A DNA stretch of 10,960 bases. Source: Pseudomonas sp. PGPPP3 (GTDB taxonomy: Bacteria > Pseudomonadota > Gammaproteobacteria > Pseudomonadales > Pseudomonadaceae). Numbering within the stretch: position 1 is the stretch's first letter; the number at the start of each line of letters is the position of its first letter. The translations under genes were made by a program, and so were the position numbers. This document shows positions 1 to 6,566 of the stretch, piece by piece. The notes beneath the pieces are model-generated. The model was not told where the DNA came from. It searched no databases and saw nothing but the letters and a program-made list of their open reading frames with translations. Where the stretch lies: positions 1 to 10,960 of the forward strand of contig NKIE01000055.1 of NCBI GenBank assembly GCA_002256055.1. The letters run 5' to 3'.

Positions 1-2805
1 GCCTTCAGCGATGTCCTGCTCAATCTGGTCCACCAGGATCACCGAGTTACGCATGATCATCCCCGACAAGGCGATGGTGCCGAGCATGGCGACAAAGCCG
101 AAGGGCTGCTGGAACACGATCAGGAACAGACAGACACCGATCAGCCCCAGCGGCGCAGTGAGGAACACCATGGCCGACAGCGAGAAACTCTTCAACTGCA
201 GCATCAGTAAGGTCAGTACTACCAGAATAAACAGAGGCACACCGGCATTCACCGACCCCTGGCCTTTGGCCGAGTCTTCCACGGTGCCGCCCACATTCAC
301 CTCGTAGCCCTGAGGCAACTCGGCGATCAGCGTCTGCAGGGTTGGATTGATCTGCTTGACCAAGGTCGCCGGCTGCTCCTTGCCGTAAATATCCGCGCGC
401 ACCGTCACGGTTGGCAGGCGGTTACGGTGCCAGATCACGCCTTCTTCAAAACCGTATTCCAAGGTGGCGACCTGCGACAGCGCCACACTCTGGCCACTGT
501 CGGTTGGAATCGACAGGCTCGGCAACTGCGATAGCTCCTGGCGATCGGCGTCGCTACCGCGCTGCATGATTTCGATCAGCTCGTTGCCCTCACGGAACTG
601 GCTGACCGCGGTGCCGGACAAGGCACTCTGCAAGAAGCGCGACAGGTCAGACGTATTCACCCCCAGCGCCCGTGCACGGTCTTGATCGATCAGCAGACGG
701 ATAACCTTGCTCGGCTCCTCCCAATCCAGGTGCACGTTGGCCACATGAGGATTCTCGCGCACCTTGGCCGCCACTTCGCGGGCCAGTTTGCGCACCACTT
801 CAATGTGCTCGCCAGACACCCGGTATTGGATTGGATAACCCACGGGCGGGCCGTTTTCCAGACGCGATACGCGCGTGCGCAAAGTCGGGAACTGAGTGTC
901 GAGGGTATTGATCAGCCAGCTACGCAGGACCTCGCGATCCGCCACCGACTTGGTCAGCACCACGAACTGGGCGAAGCTCGGGGTCGGCAATTCCTGGTTC
1001 AGCGGCAAGAAGAAGCGCGGCGAGCCCGCCCCCACATAAACCACGTAATTGACGATGCCATCGTGCTCTTTGAGCATACCTTCCAGGCGTTTGACCTGTT
1101 CATTGGTTGCCGTCAGCGACGCGCCTTCGCTGAGCTTGAGGTCGACCAACAGCTCGTAACGGCCCGAGGCCGGGAAGAACTGCTGCGGGACAAAACGGAA
1201 CAGCACAATCGAGGCAATAAACAGCCCCACCGTGAGCATGATCACCATGCGCCGACGGCGCACACACCAATCCACCACCTCACGCACGCGCTGGTAGAAG
1301 GGTGTCGCGTAGGGGTCATGGGCGCCGTCACCGCTGCCATGTTTGGCCGCGTGTTGCTTGGCCAGATCCGGCAGCAGGCGCTTGCCCAGATAGGGAACAA
1401 ACACCACCGCGGCAATCCACGAGGCCAGCAGGGCGGTACTGGAGTTGGCCGTAGCAATCGGCAAGAAGCCGGCGGCGGTAATCAAGGTGCCGGTCAACAT
1501 CGGGAAGGCGGTACTGGTCCAGGCATAGCTGGCAGCAGTCAGGCGATCGAAGCCCTGCTCCATTTTGATCGCCATCATCTCCACCGCAATGATGGCATCA
1601 TCCACCAGCAGGCCTAGGGCCAACACCAGCGCGCCGAGGGAGATCTTGTGCAGGCCAATGCCGAGGTAATACATGCTGGCAAAGGTCATGGCCAGCACCA
1701 GCGGAATCGACAAGGCGACCACCATGCCGGTGCGCATGCCGAGCGAGAAAAAACTCACCAGCAAGACGATCACCAAGGCTTCGGCCAGTACGCGAACGAA
1801 TTCGCCAACGCCGACTTTCACCGCCGCCGGCTGGTCAGACACCTTGCTCAGTTGCATGCCGGCCGGCAAGGTTTCCTGCAGGCGGGCAAACTCGCTCTCC
1901 AGCGCGTCACCGAGCACCAGGATATCGCCACCGCTCTTCATCGACACAGCAATGCCGAGGGCGTCTTCGCCCATAAAACGCATGCGCGGCGCGGCGGGAT
2001 CGTTGAAACCGCGGTGTACTTCACCGACATCGCCAACGCGGAAGGTGCGATCACCGACACGAATCGGGAAGTCGCGGATTTCCTTCACGCTCTCGAAGTT
2101 ACCCGAGACCCGTAGCCGCACGCGGTCGGTCGGGGTTTCGAAGAAGCCCGCCGCAGACACCGCATTCTGTTTATCCAGGGCCTGCTGCACCGCAACCAAG
2201 GGCACACCGAGGGTGGCCAGTTTGGCGTTGGATAGCTCGCCCCAGATTTTCTCGTCCTGCAGGCCGATCAGCTCGACCTTGCCGACGTCCTTAACCCGCT
2301 GCAGTTGCAACTGCACCCGGTCTGCGTAGTCCTTGAGTACGGCGTAATCGAACCCCTGGCCAGTCAGCGCGTAGATATTGCCGAAGGTAGTGCCGAATTC
2401 ATCGTTGAAAAACGGCCCCTGCACCCCTTGCGGCAAGGTGTGGCGGATGTCGTTTACCTTCTTACGAATCTGATACCAGAGGTTCTCCATGTCGGTCGAG
2501 CGCATGCTTTCGCGGGCGACAAAGGTCACCTGGGATTCACCGGGGCGCGAATAGGAGATGATCCGGTCGAAGTCGCCGGTTTCCATCAGCTTCTTTTCAA
2601 TGCGCTCGGTGACTTGTTTGGACACTTCCTCGGCGGTGGCACCTGGCCAACGCACGTTGACCACCATGGCGCGGAAGGTAAACGGTGGGTCTTCGCTCTG
2701 CCCCAGCTTGGTGTAGGAAAACGCCCCCACCAGCGCCAGCAACAGCATGAAATAACGCACGATCTGGCCGTTTTTCAGCGCCCAGGCGGAAAGATTGAAA
2801 TTCAT
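1..2805 (-). CDS. mexK: RND efflux pump inner-membrane transporter, MexK/TriC type (partial, C-terminus off the left edge)
   Basis: This is the proton-driven inner-membrane pump subunit of a tripartite efflux system. The frame is open for 935 codons from ATG 2805 to the window edge; the family is about 1,020-1,060 residues long, so roughly 90 are missing. The N-terminus (MNFNLSAWALKNGQIVRYF, then a hydrophobic helix) and the motif QSEDPPFTFRAM are typical of the HAE1 subgroup that includes MexK and TriC. The transmembrane-helix-4 acidic pair DD is at residues 402-403. The relay lysine of AcrB is an arginine here (R919 followed by N920, in GMIMRNSVILVDQ), which I remember as usual for this subgroup. 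The start has a ribosome site, AGGAG, 9 nt upstream inside the end of the adaptor gene, and the two genes are 6 nt apart, so they form one operon. The symbol rests on the mexL-mexJ-mexK arrangement and remembered synteny with adk. No outer-membrane channel gene is visible. Confidence 0.9.
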   Translation of the reverse strand, partial: MNFNLSAWALKNGQIVRYFMLLLALVGAFSYTKLGQSEDPPFTFRAMVVNVRWPGATAEEVSKQVTERIEKKLMETGDFDRIISYSRPGESQVTFVARESMRSTDMENLWYQIRKKVNDIRHTLPQGVQGPFFNDEFGTTFGNIYALTGQGFDYAVLKDYADRVQLQLQRVKDVGKVELIGLQDEKIWGELSNAKLATLGVPLVAVQQALDKQNAVSAAGFFETPTDRVRLRVSGNFESVKEIRDFPIRVGDRTFRVGDVGEVHRGFNDPAAPRMRFMGEDALGIAVSMKSGGDILVLGDALESEFARLQETLPAGMQLSKVSDQPAAVKVGVGEFVRVLAEALVIVLLVSFFSLGMRTGMVVALSIPLVLAMTFASMYYLGIGLHKISLGALVLALGLLVDDAIIAVEMMAIKMEQGFDRLTAASYAWTSTAFPMLTGTLITAAGFLPIATANSSTALLASWIAAVVFVPYLGKRLLPDLAKQHAAKHGSGDGAHDPYATPFYQRVREVVDWCVRRRRMVIMLTVGLFIASIVLFRFVPQQFFPASGRYELLVDLKLSEGASLTATNEQVKRLEGMLKEHDGIVNYVVYVGAGSPRFFLPLNQELPTPSFAQFVVLTKSVADREVLRSWLINTLDTQFPTLRTRVSRLENGPPVGYPIQYRVSGEHIEVVRKLAREVAAKVRENPHVANVHLDWEEPSKVIRLLIDQDRARALGVNTSDLSRFLQSALSGTAVSQFREGNELIEIMQRGSDADRQELSQLPSLSIPTDSGQSVALSQVATLEYGFEEGVIWHRNRLPTVTVRADIYGKEQPATLVKQINPTLQTLIAELPQGYEVNVGGTVEDSAKGQGSVNAGVPLFILVVLTLLMLQLKSFSLSAMVFLTAPLGLIGVCLFLIVFQQPFGFVAMLGTIALSGMIMRNSVILVDQIEQDIAEG

Positions 2806-2811
2806 CGGGAG

Positions 2812-3915
2812 TTACTCCTGCACCGCGAATTCAACCACACGATTATCGCGATCCACCGGCCGTACCAACTGCCCTTCACGCAACACCTGCACGCCAGCGG
2901 CCACCACCCAGTCGTTGGCACTCAGGCCTTCCAGCACCGGCACGGTATTTTCGCCATAGGCACCAATGCGCACGGGCGTGCGTACCAGCTTGGTGGTTTT
3001 CGGCTCGACCACCCAGACATAGGGCGCGCCGTTCTCTGCGGTCAGGGCCGACAGCGGCACCGCCAGCGGCACGTCGCCCTCCACGCGGATAAACACCCGC
3101 GCACTCTGCCCCAGCTCCGCCAAGACCTTGCCTTCGGTAAAGGCCACGCGTGCCGCAAAGGTGCGCGACTGCGGATCGGCCGAAGGCGCCAGTTCACGAA
3201 TGCGTCCAGGGAAACGTTCGCCAGCCTGCGACCACAGTTCCACCTCGACCGGCTGACCGACTTTGACGCGGTCAAAGCCCTGCTCCGGCAGGCTGATCAA
3301 CACTTCCCGCTCACCCGCGGCCGCCAGGGTAAACACCGGCTGACCAGCCGCCACCACTTGCCCGGCCTCGATCATGCGCTTGGCGATCACGCCATTCTGC
3401 GTGGCCCGCAGCACGGCATAACCGGCCTGGTTGTTGGCCACGTTGAATTCGGCCTGAATCTGCTGCAGACGGGCTTCGCCTGAGCGATAGAGATTTTCTG
3501 CGTTGTCGTACTGCGAGCGACTGATCAGCTGCCGCTCCATCAGCTTCTTGTAACGATCACGCTCGGCACGCACCAGTTGCAGGTTGGCTTCGGCGGCACG
3601 CACTTGAGCCCGTGCGGCTTCCAGCTGCAGACGCACATCTTGCGGGTCCAGCTCGGCCAGTGGCTGACCGGCCTTGACCCGATCACCGACATCCACCAGA
3701 CGCTTGGCCACCTTGCCACCGATGCGGAAGGCCAGCTCCGACTCCAGTCGCGCACGCACCTCACCCGGATAGGTATCCATCAACTCACCCGAAGGCAGCG
3801 GATGCACAACCATGGCAGGTCGCGCCTTGGGCTGTACCTCTTCGGCACTCCCACAGGCAACCAACAGGGCAATCAGACTTACTGGCAAAGCGAGAGACAA
3901 GGCATGGCGAAACAT
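2812..3915 (-). CDS. mexJ: RND efflux periplasmic adaptor lipoprotein, MexJ type
   Basis: This is the membrane-fusion protein that bridges the RND pump and an outer-membrane channel. It has 367 residues, which matches my memory of MexJ. A lipoprotein signal peptide ends in the lipobox LVAC, with the lipidated Cys at 21. A lipoyl/barrel-sandwich segment runs over about 50-92 (GEVRARLESELAFRIGGKV, then GDRVKAGQPLAELD). An alpha-helical hairpin spans about 95-165, and the second lipoyl half is at about 166-200. A beta-barrel follows (VGQPVEVEL), then a membrane-proximal domain to the end. An RLS-type docking motif, R121-x3-L125-x6-S132, sits at the hairpin tip, as in adaptors that recruit TolC/OprM-class channels. 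This fits a pump that borrows a channel encoded elsewhere. I chose ATG 3915, with GGAAGG about 6 nt upstream, over an in-frame TTG at 3924 that would sit directly against that ribosome site. It is the first gene of the operon with the pump gene, and probably repressed by the divergent TetR protein. Confidence 0.92.
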   Translation of the reverse strand: MFRHALSLALPVSLIALLVACGSAEEVQPKARPAMVVHPLPSGELMDTYPGEVRARLESELAFRIGGKVAKRLVDVGDRVKAGQPLAELDPQDVRLQLEAARAQVRAAEANLQLVRAERDRYKKLMERQLISRSQYDNAENLYRSGEARLQQIQAEFNVANNQAGYAVLRATQNGVIAKRMIEAGQVVAAGQPVFTLAAAGEREVLISLPEQGFDRVKVGQPVEVELWSQAGERFPGRIRELAPSADPQSRTFAARVAFTEGKVLAELGQSARVFIRVEGDVPLAVPLSALTAENGAPYVWVVEPKTTKLVRTPVRIGAYGENTVPVLEGLSANDWVVAAGVQVLREGQLVRPVDRDNRVVEFAVQE

Positions 3916-3960
3916 GATGATCAACCTTCCGCGAAGAACGCTTGGATTTTTTATGCTGGG

Positions 3961-3990
3961 AATAATTATACTGGCGAGTATAGTAAAAAT
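3961..3990. promoter_or_regulatory. mexJ promoter with overlapping putative MexL operator
   Basis: The 108-bp divergent gap is much more AT-rich than its surroundings. It contains an inverted repeat, TATACT (3967-3972), GGCG, AGTATA (3977-3982), with perfect 6-bp arms. On the minus strand a perfect TATAAT (3970-3965) overlaps the left arm and suits transcription of mexJ; the matching -35 is poor. On the plus strand TATAGT (3979-3984) overlaps the right arm and is a possible -10 for mexL. A further copy of the half-site lies nearer mexL: CCAGTAT at 4006-4012, the inverse of ATACTGG at 3968-3974. A TetR dimer bound here would block both promoters, giving repression of the pump and autoregulation. 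The palindrome and TATAAT are seen directly; the operator assignment is inference from the family. Confidence 0.6.
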
Positions 3991-4023
3991 AGAAAACTCA
4001 TCAGTCCAGTATTAAACCGCGCA

Positions 4024-4665
4024 ATGTCTAACAAACTGTTACCGCCCAACGGCCCTGGCCGACCGAAAGATCCAGCCAAACGCAAAGCCATTCTCGAAGC
4101 GGCGGAAACCCTGTTCCTGCGCAACGGCTATGACGGTAGCAGCATGGACGCCATCGCCGCCGAAGCTGGGGTTTCCAAGCTTACGGTGTACAGCCATTTC
4201 ACCGACAAGGAGACCCTGTTCGCCTTCGCCGTGAAGTCCAAGTGCGAGCAACAGATCCCCGAATTGCTGTTTGAATTGCCCGACGGCGTGCCAATTGAAA
4301 CCGTGCTACTGAACATTGCCCGCGGCTTTCACCGACTGATCAACAGCGACGAGTCCATCGAACTGCACCGGGTGCTGATCACCCACGGCGCCCAGAATCC
4401 GAAGATGTCGCAGATGTTCTACGACGCCGGCCCGCAGCGCCTGATCGATGGCATGGAGCAACTACTGACACACGCCACCCTGCGCGGCCAGTTACAAGTG
4501 AGCAATCCACTGATGGCGGCGGATCAGTTCTTCTGCCTGGTGAAGGGCGGCTGTAATTTCCGCTTGCTGATCGGCTGCGGCATCCAGCCGAGCGAGGACG
4601 AACTGGAAGCACAAGTTCACGCCACCGTGGACCTGTTCGTACGCGCCTACCGGCCCCGAGGGTAA
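4024..4665 (+). CDS. mexL: TetR-family transcriptional repressor of the efflux operon, MexL type
   Basis: This is a 213-residue regulator divergent from the efflux operon, where it is expected to repress mexJK and itself. The N-terminal DNA-binding domain spans about 18-64. After the basic lead GPGRPKDPAKRKAILEAA comes FLRNGYDGSSMDAIA, then the recognition-helix region AGVSKLTVYSHFTDKETLF, a classic TetR signature. The rest is the helical ligand-binding and dimer domain. ATG 4024 was chosen because the protein then starts just before the conserved region. The open frame runs further upstream, but that part is antisense to the adaptor. No good ribosome site precedes the ATG (the sequence before it is ATTAAACCGCGCA), so translation may be weak or the mRNA nearly leaderless. 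The stop lies 3 nt from the end of the convergent rsmJ remnant, leaving no room for a terminator. The name MexL rests on context and remembered similarity. Confidence 0.88.
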   Translation: MSNKLLPPNGPGRPKDPAKRKAILEAAETLFLRNGYDGSSMDAIAAEAGVSKLTVYSHFTDKETLFAFAVKSKCEQQIPELLFELPDGVPIETVLLNIARGFHRLINSDESIELHRVLITHGAQNPKMSQMFYDAGPQRLIDGMEQLLTHATLRGQLQVSNPLMAADQFFCLVKGGCNFRLLIGCGIQPSEDELEAQVHATVDLFVRAYRPRG

Positions 4666-4668
4666 AAA

Positions 4669-5411
4669 TCAGGCCTTCAGCGCCTTCTTGGCGTAGATGT
4701 CGTAGCGACTCGACTTGCCTTCCAGCACATAGCTAGGTTTGGCGCCTTCGATGCACGGGGCCTTGCGCGGGCGCTTGACCACTACCCGATGACTGGCCAG
4801 AGCCAGGGCCGCCGCCAGCAGGGCCGGCGCATCGAAGTCATCGCCCACCAGAGGACGAAACAGACGCATCTCTTTTTTCACCAGGGCACTCTTGTCGCGA
4901 TGAGGAAACATCGGATCGAGGTAGATCACCTGCGGCGCTTCATCCGTCCAAGCACTCAGCAACTCGATGGCATTACCTTGCAGCAGGCGCATCTGCGCCG
5001 CAATTGGCGCCACCTCGGCACTCTGCCGAGCCCGCGCCAGGCCGTCCTCCAGCAACGCGGCAATCAGCGGCTGGCGCTCAATCAGGGTTATGTTGCACCC
5101 CAGGCTGGCCAGCACGAAGGCATCGCGACCCAGGCCCGCACCCCGACCGCCTTGGCGATCATCTGCCCCGTGCCACCACCAAATAAACGCCGATGGGCCA
5201 CCGCCCCTTCGACAAAATCGACCCGCACCGCACCCGGCGCCTGCGGACCGAGCTCGACAAACTGCAAGCCCTCAGCGCCCAACTGCAAGGCAAAGTCGGC
5301 GCCAGCCTGCGCCTGCAAGCCCAGGCGCTCGGCCCAGACCGCCAAAGCCGGCTGATAGACAGGCTCAAGGGCCTGCAGGGTGATTATGGCGCTATGCCGC
5401 TCGTCGCTCAT
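4669..5411 (-). pseudogene. rsmJ: Broken rsmJ (16S rRNA m2G1516 methyltransferase) with internal deletion and frameshift
   Basis: RsmJ methylates G1516 of 16S rRNA using S-adenosylmethionine. The 5' part (ATG 5411 to about 5135) reads from [19 protein letters not shown] to the conserved [20 protein letters not shown] and MIAKAVGV, then runs into [14 protein letters not shown] and a stop at 5088. The 3' part, in another frame from about 5139 to TGA 4669, picks up at [19 protein letters not shown]. It continues through [39 protein letters not shown] and VVKRPRKAP to KSSRYDIY, all characteristic of RsmJ. Between AVGV and AGLGRD the family normally has about 12 residues ending in LDAT, the front of SAM-binding motif I. 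They are absent, and the join is out of frame, which fits a deletion of about 37 nt. This is not a homopolymer-type sequencing error. Neither half should be an active methyltransferase. No clear ribosome site precedes ATG 5411. Confidence 0.88.
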
Positions 5412-5517
5412 CGCTAAACATGCTCAAAAATTGTTCAATCCCGCCACATGACGGCCGATAACCAGCTAAAGCGGCATTCTGCCAGACCCGGCACTTTGGA
5501 GCCGCATCGAGTTCGTC

Positions 5518-6303
5518 ATGCTTGATCCTATTTCCGCCCCACGCGCCTCCCTGCAGCCCGCCCGCCGCCGTGACCACGAGCCACCTGTATCGGCCGAAGT
5601 GGCGCAATCGCTGGACTACCAACTCCTGCGCCGCACGCTGAACCCCGACAGTGAGATCAAAGTCAGCGACGCCCCTCCTGCCGCCACTTCGGCGCCCGGC
5701 GCAACGTTCAGCAGCGCCGCCACGTCCGCAACCAGCGTCAGCAGCAATGCCGTTACCCAGCAAAGCCAACTCAACGTCACGATCGGCACTGCAACCAAGC
5801 CGCAACCGGTGCAGCAGACCGACCCATTGGTACTCGATCTGGCCGGCAACGGCTTTGCCACCCGAGGCCTGGACGATGCCGTGCGCTTCGACCTGACCGG
5901 CGACGGTCGCTCTGAATCGATCAGCGCCCCCAAAGGTGACGACGCCCTGCTGGCCCTCGACCGCAATGGCAACGGTCGCATCGACAGTGGCAAGGAACTG
6001 TTCGGCGACCAGCACGGCGCCAGCAACGGCTTTGCCGAACTGAGCAAGTACGATGACAACCGCGATGGCCGCATCGACCAGCAAGACAGCGTATTTGAAA
6101 AGCTGAGCCTGCTGCGCTTCGACGACCAGGGCCGCCAACAGCAACACAGCCTGGCCGAAGCAGGCGTCAGCGCCATCCACCTGCAGGCGCAGAACGTCAA
6201 ACAAGCCTTGGGCGCCTACGATGAAATCGCCCAGATCGGCCGCTTCGACTTTGCCGACGGGCGCAGCGGACAAGCTGCCGACCTGTTGCTGACCAGCCGC
6301 TAG
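5518..6303 (+). CDS. Calcium-binding-repeat (EF-hand-like) hypothetical protein
   Basis: This is a 261-residue protein with no signal peptide or membrane segment. Residues 1-100 are low-complexity, rich in Ala, Ser, Thr and Gln (about 52-82), and probably disordered. The conserved block begins at TDPLVLDLAGNGF (101-113). It holds three Asp-rich loops of the DxNxDG type: DLTGDGRSE (125-133), DRNGNGRIDSGKELFGD (148-164) and DDNRDGRIDQQD (179-190). This layout, with 'PLVLDL.GNG' followed by 'D.NGNG.ID...ELFGD', is the one seen in the calcium-binding parts of large RTX- and FrpC-like secreted proteins, here as a small stand-alone protein. Substrate and role are unknown. ATG 5518 has no close ribosome site (GGAG lies about 16 nt upstream). 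The stop TAG at 6301-6303 includes the first base of the inserted element that follows, yet the protein end looks intact. It is divergent from rsmJ across 106 bp. Confidence 0.82.
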   Translation: MLDPISAPRASLQPARRRDHEPPVSAEVAQSLDYQLLRRTLNPDSEIKVSDAPPAATSAPGATFSSAATSATSVSSNAVTQQSQLNVTIGTATKPQPVQQTDPLVLDLAGNGFATRGLDDAVRFDLTGDGRSESISAPKGDDALLALDRNGNGRIDSGKELFGDQHGASNGFAELSKYDDNRDGRIDQQDSVFEKLSLLRFDDQGRQQQHSLAEAGVSAIHLQAQNVKQALGAYDEIAQIGRFDFADGRSGQAADLLLTSR

Positions 6304-6331
6304 GGTCTGTTGCAGTTTCATCGCGAGCCGC

Positions 6332-6431
6332 GTTGCCGCGCGAAATGGTCCCCGGTTAGGCGCAGGACGCCGGTAATGGTTATTCCCTTATCAATTCCTG
6401 CAACAACAGCGGGGGCCATTTCTCGCGCAAC
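6332..6431. repeat. Left internal palindrome of the MITE
   Basis: GTTGCCGCGCGAAATGG plus TCCCC (6332-6353) pairs with GGGGGCC plus ATTTCTCGCGCAAC (6411-6431), with two small bulges. The loop of about 57 nt between them contains CTGCAACA (6398-6405), an inverted copy of TGTTGCAG in the left terminal repeat (6309-6316). As RNA or single-stranded DNA this would fold into a long stem. Confidence 0.65.
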
Positions 6432-6443
6432 CCGGAGGGCCGG

Positions 6444-6532
6444 GCCGGTTTTTATGCGAGGCTGCGTTACTCGTCACTCATTTGGAACAACCAAATCACG
6501 CTCCTCGCGCCTTGCCTCGCGCAAAAACCGGC
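6444..6532. repeat. Right internal palindrome of the MITE, possible bidirectional terminator
   Basis: GCCGGTTTTTATGCGAGGC (6444-6462) pairs with GCCTCGCGCAAAAACCGGC (6514-6532): 19-bp arms with two mismatches. A smaller hairpin is nested inside, ATTTGG (6480-6485), loop AACAA, CCAAAT (6491-6496). On each strand a GC-rich stretch (GGGCCGG on plus, CCGGAGCCGG on minus) is followed by TTTTT. The element could therefore end transcription from both convergent flanking genes. Termination is inference. Confidence 0.55.
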
Positions 6533-6566
6533 TCCGGCGCGACCACGAATGAAACGGCAACAGACC

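Noticed and set aside
682..1617. 311-codon plus-strand open frame antisense to the RND transporter
   Set aside because: Shadow of the transporter frame; no domain, no ribosome site.
2305..3483. 392-codon open frame on the plus strand, antisense to mexK/mexJ
   Set aside because: No recognisable protein; composition (many His, Gln, Arg) is typical of the mirror frame of a GC-rich gene, and both minus-strand genes under it are clearly real.
3577..4023. Upstream in-frame extension of the TetR gene
   Set aside because: It lies antisense to the adaptor gene and across the promoter region; TetR similarity begins right after ATG 4024.
5088..5140. Programmed ribosomal frameshift joining the two rsmJ halves
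   Set aside because: About 12 conserved residues of SAM motif I are missing, so a simple frameshift would not restore the enzyme; no slippery heptamer is evident.
5392..6321. 309-codon minus-strand open frame opposite the calcium-binding protein
   Set aside because: Ala/Val/Gly-rich mirror frame. The plus-strand gene has a recognisable domain, and the frame runs through the MITE end, which inserted later.
6310..6552. 80-codon plus-strand frame inside the MITE as a gene
   Set aside because: Arg-rich translation of palindromic sequence with no ribosome site; far too short for a transposase.
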